In this document: piece after piece, positions 1-10,073 of the stretch
Layout of the letters: the number at the start of each line of letters is the position of its first letter
How positions within the stretch are numbered: the stretch's first letter is position 1
Source: Metapseudomonas resinovorans DSM 21078
GTDB taxonomy: Bacteria > Pseudomonadota > Gammaproteobacteria > Pseudomonadales > Pseudomonadaceae
DNA: 64,000 bases
Direction of reading: 5' to 3'
Assembly: GCF_000423545.1 (NCBI RefSeq)
Contig: NZ_AUIE01000002.1
Span: 124,001-188,000 of the forward strand
Program-made: the position numbers and the translations under genes
The notes under the pieces: generated by a model
The model's database searches: none
The model's input: the letters and a program-made list of their open reading frames with translations, nothing else
Told to the model about the DNA's origin: nothing

Positions 1-1123
1 CCTCCTTGGCCGGCTCGGCAGCACCCGGCTCCTCGGTTTCGGCGGAAGTAGCGCCAGGAACACGCTGCAGATAGGACTGCAACGCACTCAGCGCCGGCGC
101 GAGATCAGGCGCCTGCACTTCCACAGGCTTGCCTGCGAGTTCGTCGAGTCGGGCCAGCAGGGCGCGACTGTCCGGGTTCTCTTCGTTGAAGTGGCCGCTG
201 AGCACTTCACGGGCTTGGCGCAACGACTGCTGGTAGACCTGGGTCTGGCCGTGCAGCGCGCCCCATTGCGCCTGTTCCAGAGCCAGCGACAGGGCAAGCC
301 GGACCTGCGACAGACTCTGACCTGCGAGCAGCGGCTTGATGTCCTGGCTGGCATTCAGCTGGATGCGGAAGTAGTGAGAGAGCTTTTCCAGCCACTCGGA
401 CCAGCGGCTGCGGCCATCGCCCTCGGCGGCCATGTCCAGCAGCACACCACCCTTGTCCTCGAAAGCAGGTACCAGCGGATTGAGCTGGGCTGCCTGTTCA
501 CGCAGGGCACCCAGTTGCAGGAACAGGCCGGTGCGGTCCGGCTGCGCGGTACTGCGCAGGGCGACCAGGCTTTTCGCCAGCTGCTCGCGGGCAGCATAGG
601 CTCCGGGGTCATCCTGCTCGCGAAGGATGTCGTCGGCCGCCTGCACCAGTGCGGTGGCGCTGTAGATGTCCTGCAATGCAGACAGGCGCAGGCTGGCCAG
701 GCGCAGCAGGTGCTCGGCCTCGGCCAGGCGCCAGTCCTTGCGGCTGGCGCCAAGGATGGTTTCCAGGCGCTGGCGCAGTTGCTGCTGGTCGCCCTGCAGG
801 TCCACCAGCAGGCGGCGACGCTCATCCAGCTCGGCGGCGCTGGGCAGCTCTTCCAGGCGCTGGGTGAGTTGCTGATCGCGCTCGGCCAGGGCGCGGGTCT
901 GGCCACGCGCGTCTTCGACCATGCTGAGCTGCTGTTGGTCGCGGGCTTCCAGATTTCGAACCTGCCAGATGCCCCAGCCGCCTGTGGCGATGCCGGCGGC
1001 GCCAACCAGCAGGGCGAACAGGGCCAGGCCATTGCCTCGAGGGGCAGGCGCAGCACTGCTGGGGGTGACGGGTTCGGCGGCTGCGGTGTGTTGCTCTTGT
1101 TTCGGGGCTTCTGCTTCGCTCAC
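1..1123 (-). CDS. hemX: HemX-like membrane protein (3' end outside window)
   Basis: This is the last gene of a hemC-hemD-hemX group read leftward; it runs off the left edge after 374 codons, so only a short C-terminal piece can be missing. I chose the GTG at 1123, 16 bases after the hemD stop, because no ATG gives the full reading frame. The protein starts with a polar Ala/Pro-rich cytoplasmic stretch, has one membrane helix at about residues 31-53, then a long helical, Gln/Leu/Glu-rich part that looks coiled-coil and periplasmic. HemX proteins are often labelled uroporphyrin-III C-methyltransferase, but no SAM-binding motif is visible. Its role, probably a membrane scaffold for heme enzymes, is inferred from position only. 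Confidence 0.85.
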   Translation of the reverse strand, partial: MSEAEAPKQEQHTAAAEPVTPSSAAPAPRGNGLALFALLVGAAGIATGGWGIWQVRNLEARDQQQLSMVEDARGQTRALAERDQQLTQRLEELPSAAELDERRRLLVDLQGDQQQLRQRLETILGASRKDWRLAEAEHLLRLASLRLSALQDIYSATALVQAADDILREQDDPGAYAAREQLAKSLVALRSTAQPDRTGLFLQLGALREQAAQLNPLVPAFEDKGGVLLDMAAEGDGRSRWSEWLEKLSHYFRIQLNASQDIKPLLAGQSLSQVRLALSLALEQAQWGALHGQTQVYQQSLRQAREVLSGHFNEENPDSRALLARLDELAGKPVEVQAPDLAPALSALQSYLQRVPGATSAETEEPGAAEPAKE

Positions 1124-1139
1124 GTATCCATCCTTCGCA

Positions 1140-1910
1140 TCAGTGGGCCGGCGCCGGATACTGCCTGAGCGCGGCCAACAAGGCCGCGGCACTGGCGCCA
1201 CGGCAGTCCACAACATTCTTCGCGCCCGCCTCGGCAGCCTGTTCAGCCACCCGCGGGCTGGGTACGAACAAGGTCAGGCGGGCCAGCTCTGGCCAGGCGT
1301 CCCCGGCCAGACGCTGGAGGTTCTCCAGCCCCTGGCCACTGCTGACCACCAGGCCGTTCAGGCGTTCCGACTCGACACGAGACGCCAGGGTGCCGGCCGG
1401 GTAATCCGGCAGGCAGCGCCGGTAGAGTTCCAGATAGTCGACCGCGACGCCTTGGCCGCGCAAGCGCTCGGCAAGGAATTCTCGGCCACCTTCGCCGCGC
1501 ATGATCAGCACCCTGGGGTCGTGCACGGACAGCGCTTCGGCCAGTTGCGGCAGCGTCAGCAAGGCCTCGCTGTCGTCACCTGCCTCCGGCCAGGCCGTAG
1601 GCAGGCCGTAGTCCTGGAGCAAGGCGCCGGTGGCTGCGCCGACGCTGAACCAGTGTTGGTCCGTCGGCGGTTGCGGCCAATAGCGGTCGAGCCGCTCGAG
1701 GCCGAGACGTGCCGCAGGCTTGCTGACCACCACCACGGCGCAATAACGGTCGAGTTCGAGGATGACGCTGCGCTGTTCGGGCGTTTCCGCGAGAGGTTCG
1801 ATGGCCAGCAGCGGCAGGCTGCTGCTGAAGACCTGCTGCTCCGCCAGAGTCGCGGCCAGGGCTTCGCACTCCTCAAGGGGGCGCGTCAGCAGCAACCGCC
1901 AGCCCGTCAC
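1140..1910 (-). CDS. hemD: Uroporphyrinogen-III synthase
   Basis: HemD closes and rearranges hydroxymethylbilane (the HemC product) to uroporphyrinogen III, the branch point to heme, siroheme and cobalamin, in the cytosol. The 256-residue length is normal for the family. The N-terminal WRLLLTRP stretch and the later [12 protein letters not shown] and VGAATGALL segments fit the two-domain HemD fold, whose sequence is poorly conserved. Translation begins with GTG at 1910, which overlaps the hemC stop (GTGA), so the two are translationally coupled. HemX follows 16 bases downstream. Confidence 0.93.
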   Translation of the reverse strand: MTGWRLLLTRPLEECEALAATLAEQQVFSSSLPLLAIEPLAETPEQRSVILELDRYCAVVVVSKPAARLGLERLDRYWPQPPTDQHWFSVGAATGALLQDYGLPTAWPEAGDDSEALLTLPQLAEALSVHDPRVLIMRGEGGREFLAERLRGQGVAVDYLELYRRCLPDYPAGTLASRVESERLNGLVVSSGQGLENLQRLAGDAWPELARLTLFVPSPRVAEQAAEAGAKNVVDCRGASAAALLAALRQYPAPAH

Positions 1911-2845
1911 GGGTGACCGGCCTCGCCGTAGACGGCCTTGAGGATAGCCTCGGCGCCCAGTTCCAGCAGTTCATCGGCGACCTTCACACCCAGGGCCTCG
2001 GCATCGGCGACACCAGCGCGGGCTTCGGCGCGCAGCAGCTGGCCGCCATCGGGCTGGCCGACCAGTCCGCGTAGCCAGAGCTGGTCGCCTTCAAGTACGG
2101 CGTAGCAGGCAATAGGCACCTGGCAGCCGCCGTTCAGGCGTTTGTTCAGGGCGCGCTCGGCGGTGACACGCAGGGCGGTGTCCTGGTGGTGCAGCGGCGC
2201 CAGCAGCGCATGGATCTCGCTGTCGGCGGTCCGGCACTCGATGCCAACGGCACCTTGGCCGCCGGCTGGCAGGCTGTCTTCGACACTGATCGAGGAACGG
2301 ATGCGATCCTCGAAGCCGAGACGGATCAGGCCGGCAGCAGCGAGGATGATGGCGTCGTACTCGCCGGCATCCAGCTTGGCCAGGCGGGTGTTCACGTTGC
2401 CGCGCAGGAACTGGATCTTCAGGTCCGGCCGGCGGGCCAGCAGTTGAGCCTGGCGACGCAAGCTGGAGGTGCCGACCACACTGCCGGTAGGCAGGACGTC
2501 GAGGCTGTCGAAGCGGTTGGAGACGAAGGCGTCGCGCGGATCTTCACGCTCGCAGATGCAATAGAGGCCGAGACCTTCGGGGAAATCCATGGGGACGTCC
2601 TTCATGGAGTGCACGGCGATGTCGGCCTCGTTCTCCAGCAGGGCGGTTTCCAGTTCCTTCACGAACAGGCCCTTGCCACCGATTTTCGCCAACGGCGCGT
2701 CGAGCAGCTTGTCACCCTTGCTGACCATGGGCACCAGACTGACCTTGAGGCCAGGGTGCGCCTCCTCGAGACGGGCTTTGACGTATTCGGCCTGCCACAG
2801 GGCCAAGGCACTCTTGCGGGTGGCAATGCGGATCTCGCGAGACAT
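1907..2845 (-). CDS. hemC: Porphobilinogen deaminase (hydroxymethylbilane synthase)
   Basis: HemC joins four porphobilinogens into hydroxymethylbilane using a dipyrromethane cofactor. The family N-terminus [20 protein letters not shown], the AVHSMKDVP motif, the Arg-rich [11 protein letters not shown] segment and the cofactor-bearing Cys in [10 protein letters not shown] are all present. The frame could open at a GTG at 2851, but the ATG at 2845 is preferred: a GGAAG box sits five bases before it and the protein then begins with the usual [10 protein letters not shown]. It is the first gene of the hemCDX group. A TATGAT-like -10 lies at 2875-2880 on the minus strand without a convincing -35. 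Confidence 0.97.
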   Translation of the reverse strand: MSREIRIATRKSALALWQAEYVKARLEEAHPGLKVSLVPMVSKGDKLLDAPLAKIGGKGLFVKELETALLENEADIAVHSMKDVPMDFPEGLGLYCICEREDPRDAFVSNRFDSLDVLPTGSVVGTSSLRRQAQLLARRPDLKIQFLRGNVNTRLAKLDAGEYDAIILAAAGLIRLGFEDRIRSSISVEDSLPAGGQGAVGIECRTADSEIHALLAPLHHQDTALRVTAERALNKRLNGGCQVPIACYAVLEGDQLWLRGLVGQPDGGQLLRAEARAGVADAEALGVKVADELLELGAEAILKAVYGEAGHP

Positions 2846-2992
2846 TTTCACTTCCGGAAACGGTGATACCCGGAATCATAACAGGCCCGCGAACAGCCTG
2901 GGCGCGGGCGGTTGTCGCGCAGCGACACGGGTTGTCGAAGAAACGCAGCGGGCGAACGCCGGACGGCCGTCAATCTGTTCGACGGCAACCGG

Positions 2993-3739
2993 TCAGAGGT
3001 TGTTCATCAGTTTCCGCACACCGGCGACATGGCGGCGGCTGACGGTCAGGGCCTCCCCGTTCATCCCCTTGAGATAGAGCTGGAAATGCCCCAGAGGGGT
3101 GCGCTGCAAGCGCTCGATGCGCTCGCGCGCCACCAGGGCGTTGCGGTGGATGCGCACGAAGCGATCACCGAATTCGTCCTCCAGCGCCTTCAATGGCTCG
3201 TCGAGCAGCACTTCACCGTGTTCGTGACGGAGGGTCACGTACTTGTGGTCGGCGATGAAGAAGATCACCTGATCCAGCGGGATCAATTCGATTCCTTTCC
3301 GGGTACGGGCGCTAATGTGACTTCGGGGACCGCTCCCGCTGACCGCAGCAGGACGGGTCAGCGCAGCGAGTTGCACACGGTTTGGTCGCTCGGCCTTTTT
3401 CAACGCCTCGGCCAGCGACTCGGAGCGCACGGGTTTGACCAGGTAGCCCACGGCGCTGACCTGGAAAGCCTCCAGGGCGAACTCGTCATGTGCCGTGCAG
3501 AAGATCACCGCTGGCGGTGCCTCCTTCTCACAGAGCCTGGCGGCCACTTGCAACCCGTCCAGGCCGGGCATGCGAATGTCGAGCAGAACGACATCCGGCT
3601 TGAGGCTGTCGATCAAAGTAAGTGCCTCCTCGCCATTGCTGGCGGCAGGCTCCAGTACACGGTACCCCTCGAGGTCGCCGACCAGACGGCTGAGGCGCTC
3701 GCGGGCAAGGGGTTCATCGTCGACGATCAGGACATTCAT
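2993..3739 (-). CDS. algR: AlgR response regulator, LytTR DNA-binding type
   Basis: AlgR is the Pseudomonas regulator of alginate genes, type IV pilus minor pilins, rhamnolipid and cyanide genes. The 248-residue protein has an N-terminal receiver domain (acidic pair in VDDEPLARERL, phospho-acceptor Asp in VVLLDIRMPGLDG near residue 54, the conserved Lys in VGYLVKPVR). The C-terminal LytTR domain runs from about residue 140 (ISARTRKGIELIPLD, RIHRNALVAR, SRRHV). An upstream in-frame codon at 3772 is ignored because ATG 3739 gives the family start MNVLIVDDEP. The start overlaps the algZ stop by 4 bp (ATGA), so sensor and regulator are coupled. Confidence 0.97.
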   Translation of the reverse strand: MNVLIVDDEPLARERLSRLVGDLEGYRVLEPAASNGEEALTLIDSLKPDVVLLDIRMPGLDGLQVAARLCEKEAPPAVIFCTAHDEFALEAFQVSAVGYLVKPVRSESLAEALKKAERPNRVQLAALTRPAAVSGSGPRSHISARTRKGIELIPLDQVIFFIADHKYVTLRHEHGEVLLDEPLKALEDEFGDRFVRIHRNALVARERIERLQRTPLGHFQLYLKGMNGEALTVSRRHVAGVRKLMNNL

Positions 3740-4827
3740 ATCGCACGGGCTTCCTGCGTGAGTCTCGCACAAGGATAGCGTAGACAGGTGAAGTGGCGGC
3801 CGTCACGGCGCTCCACGCTGAGACTTGCCCGCGGCCCGAAAAGTGCCGTCAGGCGGGCGTCGATATTGCGCAGAGCCTGCTGGGTACCACGCGATGGCAA
3901 CTGCCCCTGGACCTCTTCGTAAGGGTTGCTCACGCAGAGGCGGAACATACCGTCGCGATAATCCGCTTCGATCCGTACCAGCCCCCCTTCGATGCGCGGC
4001 TGGATGCCATGAATCAGGGCGTTCTCCAGCAAGGGCTGCAGCGTCAACTGAGGGATTGGTAGATCGTCCGGTACTTCATTCACCTGCCAATCCAACTGTA
4101 GCCGTTCTCCGAGACGATATTGCTCGATCGAGAGATATCGTTTCGCCAACTCCAGCTCCTCGCCCCAATCAACCAGGGTGCCGGGCTTGGCCAGACTGGC
4201 ACGGAATATGTCGGAGAGGTCGAGCACAGCCTGCTCGGCCTTGTCCGGGTCGATCACCACCAGGCTGGCGATGCTGTTCAGGCTGTTGAACAGGAAGTGC
4301 GGCCGGATGCGGGCCTGCAGGGACTCGATACGCGCCTTGAGTTCCGCCTGTTGCTGCTTGCGCCACTGGCTCTGAAGGTAGAAATAGCGCAGCAGCAACG
4401 CCGACATGATCAGGCTGATCAGCCCGTGACGCAGGTAGAGGTTGACCTCGCCATCGCGCGGCAGCGGCCCGCCGAGATCGAAGTAGTCGGCCACCGCGGT
4501 GCCGGCCAGGGTCAGGCCCACCACCAAGGCGCAACAGAGGCCACCGGCCAGCGCCGCGCGCAAACGCGCCAGCAGCGGCCGCAGCTGGCACAGCAGCGCC
4601 GCGGAGAGCAGGACGATCCATTGCACGAAGAGCGAGGTCAGGGCCAGGCGCACCCAGTTGAAGCTGGGCAGCATGGGCTCGGCCAGCACCAGCACCAGCA
4701 CCAGCAGTTCCGCCAGCAGTACCAGCCCGAGCAATGCTTCGGGCAGGCACAGCTCCGGCAGAAAGAAATCGTCGTTGGCGGTTCTGGAACGCGCTTTCTT
4801 TTTCAGGCGCTTCGGCATCCCGGACAT
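3736..4827 (-). CDS. algZ: AlgZ/FimS LytS-family sensor histidine kinase
   Basis: This is the cognate sensor of AlgR, a 363-residue inner-membrane protein. Several hydrophobic helices lie between about residues 30 and 150. The kinase part begins with RIRPHFLFNSLNS, whose His is the expected phosphorylation site, followed by the N-box-like LQPLLENALIHG. The region where an HATPase normally has its DxGxG and GxGL motifs reads NPYEE and RGTQQALRNI, so the ATP-binding loop is degenerate. An internal ATG at 4818 is an alternative start. It is the first gene of algZ-algR and is divergent from argH. The gene controls twitching motility and alginate in P. aeruginosa. Confidence 0.95.
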   Translation of the reverse strand: MSGMPKRLKKKARSRTANDDFFLPELCLPEALLGLVLLAELLVLVLVLAEPMLPSFNWVRLALTSLFVQWIVLLSAALLCQLRPLLARLRAALAGGLCCALVVGLTLAGTAVADYFDLGGPLPRDGEVNLYLRHGLISLIMSALLLRYFYLQSQWRKQQQAELKARIESLQARIRPHFLFNSLNSIASLVVIDPDKAEQAVLDLSDIFRASLAKPGTLVDWGEELELAKRYLSIEQYRLGERLQLDWQVNEVPDDLPIPQLTLQPLLENALIHGIQPRIEGGLVRIEADYRDGMFRLCVSNPYEEVQGQLPSRGTQQALRNIDARLTALFGPRASLSVERRDGRHFTCLRYPCARLTQEARAI

Positions 4828-5037
4828 ATCCCCAATGGCCCGGCAGGCGACAAATCGGGGTCGCCGGGCAAAAGCCTGTACTGAACCATCAAATCCACGG
4901 CACGTCCGTGAAAGGCTCCGGCAAACTGCCCAGTCCCCGACCGGACAGGCCGCGCCGGTTTTTTCGGCAACACTGTTATTATCGACGGTATTTTCCGGCC
5001 CATCGGCTTTCTTTCACCATCCTCACCGAGTGAACCC

Positions 5038-6432
5038 ATGAGCACCGACAAGACCAACCAGTCCTGGGGTGGCCGCTTCAGCGAGCCCGTCGACGCCTTC
5101 GTCGCCCGTTTCACCGCGTCCGTAGACTTCGACAAGCGCCTGTACCGCCACGACATCATGGGTTCCATCGCCCATGCCACCATGCTGGCACAGGTCGGCG
5201 TACTCAGCGAGACAGAGCGCGACACCATCATCGACGGCCTGAAGCAGATCCAGGGCGAAATCGAAGCCGGCAGCTTCGACTGGCGCGTGGACCTGGAAGA
5301 CGTGCACATGAACATCGAAGCGCGCCTGACCGACCGCATCGGCATCACCGGCAAGAAGTTGCACACCGGCCGTTCGCGCAACGACCAGGTCGCCACCGAC
5401 ATCCGCCTGTGGCTGCGCGACGAGATCGACATCATCCTCGGCGAAATCACCCGCCTGCAGCAGGGCCTGCTCGGTCTGGCCGAAGCGGAAGCCGACACCA
5501 TCATGCCGGGCTTCACCCATCTGCAGACCGCCCAGCCGGTGACCTTCGGCCACCACCTGCTGGCCTGGTTCGAGATGCTCAGCCGCGACCATGAGCGCCT
5601 GGTGGACTGCCGCAAGCGGGTCAACCGCATGCCGCTCGGTTCCGCCGCCCTGGCCGGTACCACCTACCCGATCCAGCGCGAAATCACCTGCCAGTTGCTC
5701 GGCTTCGACGCCGTTGGCGGCAACTCCCTGGACGGCGTGTCCGACCGCGACTTCGCCATCGAATTCTGCGCCGCGGCGTCCCTGGCGATGATGCACCTGT
5801 CGCGCTTCTCCGAAGAGCTGGTGCTCTGGACCAGCGCCCAGTTCCAGTTCATCGACCTGCCCGACCGCTTCTGCACCGGCTCCTCGATCATGCCGCAGAA
5901 GAAGAACCCCGACGTGCCGGAGCTGGTACGTGGTAAATCCGGCCGGGTATTCGGCGCCCTCACCGGCCTGCTGACCCTGATGAAAGGCCAGCCGCTGGCC
6001 TACAACAAGGACAACCAGGAAGACAAGGAACCGCTGTTCGATGCCGCCGACACGCTGCGCGACAGCCTGCGCGCCTTCGCCGACATGGTTCCGGCGATCA
6101 AGCCCAAGCGCGAGATCATGCGTGAAGCGGCCCGCCGCGGCTTCTCCACCGCCACAGACCTCGCCGACTACCTGGTGCGCAAGGGCCTGCCCTTCCGCGA
6201 CTGCCACGAAATCGTCGGCCACGCGGTGAAGTACGGCGTGGACAGCGGCAAGGACCTGGCCGAGATGAGCCTCGAAGAGCTGCGCAGGTTCAGCGATCAG
6301 ATCGGCGACGACGTCTTCGCCGTGCTGACCCTGGAAGGCTCGGTCAACGCCCGTGACCACATCGGCGGCACTGCACCGAATCAGGTACGCGCCGCCGTTG
6401 TGCGCGGCAAAGCCCTGCTCGCCGCCCGCTGA
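5038..6432 (+). CDS. argH: Argininosuccinate lyase
   Basis: ArgH splits argininosuccinate into arginine and fumarate, the last step of arginine synthesis. The 464-residue length is standard. Visible family features are the N-terminal [14 protein letters not shown], the [13 protein letters not shown] segment, and the fumarase/aspartase superfamily signature [12 protein letters not shown] near residue 282, which includes the flexible catalytic loop Ser. It is divergent from algZ; the 210-bp gap must hold both promoters. A 92-residue gene follows on the same strand after 59 bases. Confidence 0.97.
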   Translation: MSTDKTNQSWGGRFSEPVDAFVARFTASVDFDKRLYRHDIMGSIAHATMLAQVGVLSETERDTIIDGLKQIQGEIEAGSFDWRVDLEDVHMNIEARLTDRIGITGKKLHTGRSRNDQVATDIRLWLRDEIDIILGEITRLQQGLLGLAEAEADTIMPGFTHLQTAQPVTFGHHLLAWFEMLSRDHERLVDCRKRVNRMPLGSAALAGTTYPIQREITCQLLGFDAVGGNSLDGVSDRDFAIEFCAAASLAMMHLSRFSEELVLWTSAQFQFIDLPDRFCTGSSIMPQKKNPDVPELVRGKSGRVFGALTGLLTLMKGQPLAYNKDNQEDKEPLFDAADTLRDSLRAFADMVPAIKPKREIMREAARRGFSTATDLADYLVRKGLPFRDCHEIVGHAVKYGVDSGKDLAEMSLEELRRFSDQIGDDVFAVLTLEGSVNARDHIGGTAPNQVRAAVVRGKALLAAR

Positions 6433-6491
6433 CCCTCTTGCCGGGTGGCGCCCCATGCGCCGCCCGGTTGTCTCGATGACAGGAAATCGCA

Positions 6492-6770
6492 ATGACCGAC
6501 GACATTGATGACGGCGAAGAAGCCTTCGCCGAAGCCACGCTGACCCAGGCCATCGAGAACCAGATCGAGGCCGGCGAACCGCCCGCCGCCCGCGCCACCT
6601 TCAACAAGCTCAGCCTGGTGGGCTACGAGCGCGAGGAGATTCTCCAGTTGATGGCGCTGGTCCTGGCCCACGAGATCGATGCCATGCTCGCGGCCGACCG
6701 CGCCTTCGACACCGAATGGTACGAAAAGGCCTTGCGGGCACTGCCGGACCTGCCTGAAGATCAGGCCTGA
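6492..6770 (+). CDS. Small acidic protein of unknown function
   Basis: I do not recognise a named family. The 92-residue product is acidic at both ends (TDDIDDGEEAFAEA at the start, LPDLPEDQA at the end) and predicted largely helical, with no Cys, no signal peptide and no membrane segment. It starts at an ATG preceded by AGGA at 6480-6483. It lies 59 bases after argH and before a small TIGR02647-type gene, all on the plus strand. Base composition and third-position GC look like its neighbours, which supports a real gene. Its function is unknown. Confidence 0.75.
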   Translation: MTDDIDDGEEAFAEATLTQAIENQIEAGEPPAARATFNKLSLVGYEREEILQLMALVLAHEIDAMLAADRAFDTEWYEKALRALPDLPEDQA

Positions 6771-6848
6771 CCTCTCTACACTCCATAGACTCCAGATTCC
6801 GGCCGGCCATTGCCGGCCTCCGCGGTACAACAAGAACTAGGAGCGATC

Positions 6849-7091
6849 ATGGTCTTCACCCCCGAACTCATTGCCGAATTCGAACTGCTGGCCCTGTTCA
6901 ACCTGGATAACACCCAGGAAGGCCTGAAAGTCCACAACAATGCCAACCCCAAGGCCCAGGCCGCAGTGATGCGATTGCACCAGAAGGGCCTGATCACCCA
7001 GCCCGACGGCGGCTACCTGACCAGCCTCGGCCTGGATGCTGCCGAACACGTCCAGTCCCTGCGCACCATTCTCCAGCCCCAGCCCGCCTGA
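6849..7091 (+). CDS. TIGR02647 family small protein
   Basis: An 80-residue protein starting MVFTPELIAEFELLALFNLD, which I recognise as the TIGR02647 family of short gammaproteobacterial proteins of unknown role, some annotated as DNA-associated. The frame extends 13 codons upstream, but ATG 6849 has an AGGAG box at 6838-6842 and gives the family N-terminus. The sequence looks like a small helical, winged-helix-like domain (VMRLHQKGLITQPDGGYLTSLG), a pattern common in regulators; that is my inference. It lies directly before cyaA. Confidence 0.8.
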   Translation: MVFTPELIAEFELLALFNLDNTQEGLKVHNNANPKAQAAVMRLHQKGLITQPDGGYLTSLGLDAAEHVQSLRTILQPQPA

Positions 7092-7195
7092 AGCCGCTGC
7101 CGCTCAAGTCGGCAACATAACGGGCGATACAATGCGGACGCCTGCCGGCAGTGAAGGCTGACGGCAGGCTGCCAGCATCGGGACATGAGCAGAGC

Positions 7196-10033
7196 ATGAC
7201 GCGCACCCAGGAAATCCGCCCGGACATCGACGACGGCATCGACCGCAAGGTCCTCGCGCAACTGCGCGCCCGCTTCCTCAAGGTCAACAATGGCCGCCTG
7301 GATCGCGCCATGCAGGCGCTGTCCACGCGCCAGCAACTGGTCCTGAAGCTGTTGCCACTGCTGTTCCACGTCAACCACCCGCTGCTGCCCGGCTACGTCT
7401 CCGGCACCACGCCGGCCGGGGTCGCCGCCTACGAGCCCGATGACGACCTGCTGGCCGAAGTCCAGCGGCTCACCCGCTCCTTCGCCTACAAGCCGCGCCG
7501 CGCCCCGCAGCCAACGCCGATCCACGGCCTGTTCCTGATGGGCAGCCTGGGGACCATCGCCCAGGCCGAACAGAGCGACATGGACATCTGGGTCTGCCAC
7601 GCGCCGGACATGGATGCCGCCGCCACCGCCGAACTGCAACGCAAGTGCAGCGCCCTGGAGGAATGGGCGGCCAGCCAGGGTGCCGAAGCCCACTTCTTTC
7701 TCATCGACCCGGCCCGCTTCACCCAGGGCGATCGCGAGGCACGACTGACCTCCGACGACTGCGGCACCACCCAGCACTACTTGCTGCTCGACGAGTTCTA
7801 TCGCACCGCCATCTGGCTCGCCGGGCGCACCCCGCTCTGGTGGCTGGTGCCGGTGTACGAAGAGGCTCGCTACACCGAGTACACCGAGACCCTGCTGTCC
7901 AAGCGTTTCATCCGCGCCGAAGAAGTTCTCGACCTTGGGCACCTGGCGCACATTCCGCCCGGCGAGTTCATCGGCGCCAGCATGTGGCAGCTGTTCAAGG
8001 GCATCGAATCGCCCTACAAGTCAGTGCTCAAGTTGCTGCTCACCGAGGTTTACGCCAGCGAGCATCCGCAGGTGGCCTGCCTGTCCCTGCGTTTCAAGGA
8101 AGCGGTCTATGCCAACCGCCTGGACCTGGACGAGCTGGACCCCTACATGGTGGTCTACCGCCGCCTGGAGGAGTACCTGCGCGGGCGCAACGAAACCGAG
8201 CGCCTCGAGCTGATCCGCCGCTGCCTTTACCTGAAGGTGAACAAAAAACTCAGCCGGCCACCACGCAACCGCAACAAGAGCTGGCAGCGCCTGCTGCTGG
8301 AGCGCCTGACCGCCGAATGGCACTGGCAGCAACGCCAGTTGGCGATGCTCGACAGCCGCAGCCAGTGGAAAGTACGCCAGGTGCTGACCGAGCGCCGCGC
8401 CCTGGTCAATGAGCTGACCTACAGCTACCGCTTCCTCTCCCAGTTCGCCCGCAGCGAACAGGCCAGTGGCACGCTCAGCAGTCGCGACCTGGGCGTACTC
8501 GGTCGGCGACTCTACGCTGCCTTCGAGCGCAAGGCGGGCAAGGTGGAATTCATCAACCCCGGGATCGCCCCGGACATCGCCGAAGACACCCTCACCCTGG
8601 TGCAGTGCACCAGCCCGGATGCCGAGGGCGAAACCCAGTGGGCGCTATTTTCCGGCAGCCTGAATGCCCTGGAATGGCAGGACTTCGCGCCGCTGAAACG
8701 CAGCCGCGAACTGATGCCGCTCCTCGCCTGGTGTCATCGCAACGGTGTGATCGACACCAGTACCCGCGTTTCCCTGCACCCGGGGAGCAGCGATCTGACC
8801 GAGTACGAACTGTCCAACCTGCTGACCAGTCTGCAGCAGGCGTTCCCCCAGCCTCTGGGACAGGTGGACGACAGCGCCTTGTTACGGGCCGGCGCGCCGA
8901 CCGAGGTGCTGTTGCTGGTGAATATCGGCGTCGACCCCCTGAAACAGCACAGCCAGAAAAACCTCCACCTGACCACCGAGCGCACTGATGCCCTGGGCTA
9001 TTCCGGGGCGCGCGAAAACCTGGTGTTGACCATCGATCAAGTGACCTTGAACAGCTGGAACGAGATGCTGGTCAACCGTTTCGAGGGTCCAGACGCCCTG
9101 CTCGCTTGCCTGCGGGACTACCTCAACAGTCTACCCAGCAGCAGCGCACGCCCCGGCCTGCGGGTACGCTGTTTCTGCCGCAACCGGGCCCAGGCCATCG
9201 GCCAGCGGGTACAAGAACTGTTCGACGACGCCCAGGCGTTGCTCGGCGCAGCCGGAGTGCCGCGCTTCCTGCTGCAAATCCAGCAGCGCTTCCACGTACT
9301 ACAACTGGAGCCAGGCCAGGTGAGTCACGCCAGCCTGGTCGACCTGCCGGGGCTGGTGGAGCACCTGGGGCGCGACCTTCCGGGCTTCAGCCCTCTGCAA
9401 CTGGATCGCCACGCCCTGGAAGATCAGGATCTCGCGGTGATCCTGCCCATCGGCCGACCGGAATGCATCCAGGTGTTCTACCGCCGGGAGGGCGACAGTG
9501 CCGAGATCAGCCTGCTGGACGAGCACAACGCTCTCTGGCGCCAACGCCTGCCCTTCCGTGACGAGCAGAGCCTGCTGACGCCACTGCACCGCTTCCTGCA
9601 GTCGCTGCTCTACCGACGCAATGCCTTGTTGCCACTGGACAGTCCGCACGCTGCGCTGGTGCCGGAAATCCTTTATTACGAAGTGGTTCGCCAAGGCCGC
9701 CACCTGGAACGACGCCCGGTGCCCTCAGCGGCGGTCAGCCACCCCTTCTACGACGTGCAGGCCATCGTCGAGCCGGCTGAACAGGGCCTGGTGCATGTGA
9801 CCCTGTACTGCAACCACCGCGAATTCTCAGAACTGGAGTACGGCACCGGCCTTTTCGCCGCCGTAGCCCGACACATCCTCGCCCAGCGCCGTACGCCTGA
9901 GCGCTACCCGTGCTACATCACCGACCTCGACCTGTCGCGGGTGCCTGGCAAGGGTCAGGCGCAGACCGTCCACTACCTGCGCTACAAGGTGGAGTTGGAA
10001 GAACGGTTGAACCGGGCGCTGCGCGACGGTTGA
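7196..10033 (+). CDS. cyaA: Class I adenylate cyclase
   Basis: CyaA makes cyclic AMP from ATP in the cytosol. In Pseudomonas it feeds the Vfr regulator of virulence and pili. The 945-residue product has the class I N-terminal catalytic part (FLMGSLGTIAQAEQSDMDIW near residue 120, a nucleotidyltransferase-type GS...D-x-D site) and a long C-terminal regulatory region. An upstream GTG (7151) keeps the frame open, but ATG 7196 gives the family start MTRTQEIRPDIDDGIDRKVL. The ribosome-binding site is weak (GAGCAGAGC), which may keep translation low. It is monocistronic as far as can be seen. Confidence 0.95.
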   Translation: MTRTQEIRPDIDDGIDRKVLAQLRARFLKVNNGRLDRAMQALSTRQQLVLKLLPLLFHVNHPLLPGYVSGTTPAGVAAYEPDDDLLAEVQRLTRSFAYKPRRAPQPTPIHGLFLMGSLGTIAQAEQSDMDIWVCHAPDMDAAATAELQRKCSALEEWAASQGAEAHFFLIDPARFTQGDREARLTSDDCGTTQHYLLLDEFYRTAIWLAGRTPLWWLVPVYEEARYTEYTETLLSKRFIRAEEVLDLGHLAHIPPGEFIGASMWQLFKGIESPYKSVLKLLLTEVYASEHPQVACLSLRFKEAVYANRLDLDELDPYMVVYRRLEEYLRGRNETERLELIRRCLYLKVNKKLSRPPRNRNKSWQRLLLERLTAEWHWQQRQLAMLDSRSQWKVRQVLTERRALVNELTYSYRFLSQFARSEQASGTLSSRDLGVLGRRLYAAFERKAGKVEFINPGIAPDIAEDTLTLVQCTSPDAEGETQWALFSGSLNALEWQDFAPLKRSRELMPLLAWCHRNGVIDTSTRVSLHPGSSDLTEYELSNLLTSLQQAFPQPLGQVDDSALLRAGAPTEVLLLVNIGVDPLKQHSQKNLHLTTERTDALGYSGARENLVLTIDQVTLNSWNEMLVNRFEGPDALLACLRDYLNSLPSSSARPGLRVRCFCRNRAQAIGQRVQELFDDAQALLGAAGVPRFLLQIQQRFHVLQLEPGQVSHASLVDLPGLVEHLGRDLPGFSPLQLDRHALEDQDLAVILPIGRPECIQVFYRREGDSAEISLLDEHNALWRQRLPFRDEQSLLTPLHRFLQSLLYRRNALLPLDSPHAALVPEILYYEVVRQGRHLERRPVPSAAVSHPFYDVQAIVEPAEQGLVHVTLYCNHREFSELEYGTGLFAAVARHILAQRRTPERYPCYITDLDLSRVPGKGQAQTVHYLRYKVELEERLNRALRDG

Positions 10034-10055
10034 ATCGCGGCCCCTTCTCTCTAAG

Positions 10056-10071
10056 GGCGAATTCATTCGCC
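10056..10071. repeat. Short intergenic palindrome, GGCGAAT/ATTCGCC type
   Basis: Seven-base arms GGCGAAT and ATTCGCC are separated by TC. It lies between convergent cyaA and rnk and is one of three palindromes in that 125-bp gap. Related copies occur at 10127, 24064, 27440 and 43169. Confidence 0.7.
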
Positions 10072-10073
10072 AA

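Noticed and set aside
2852-2992. Open frame and possible small gene between hemC and algR
   Set aside because: Only shadow frames cross the 147-bp gap; none has a ribosome-binding site or family match.
5023-6492. 489-residue open frame antisense to argH
   Set aside because: Shadow of argH, same reasoning.
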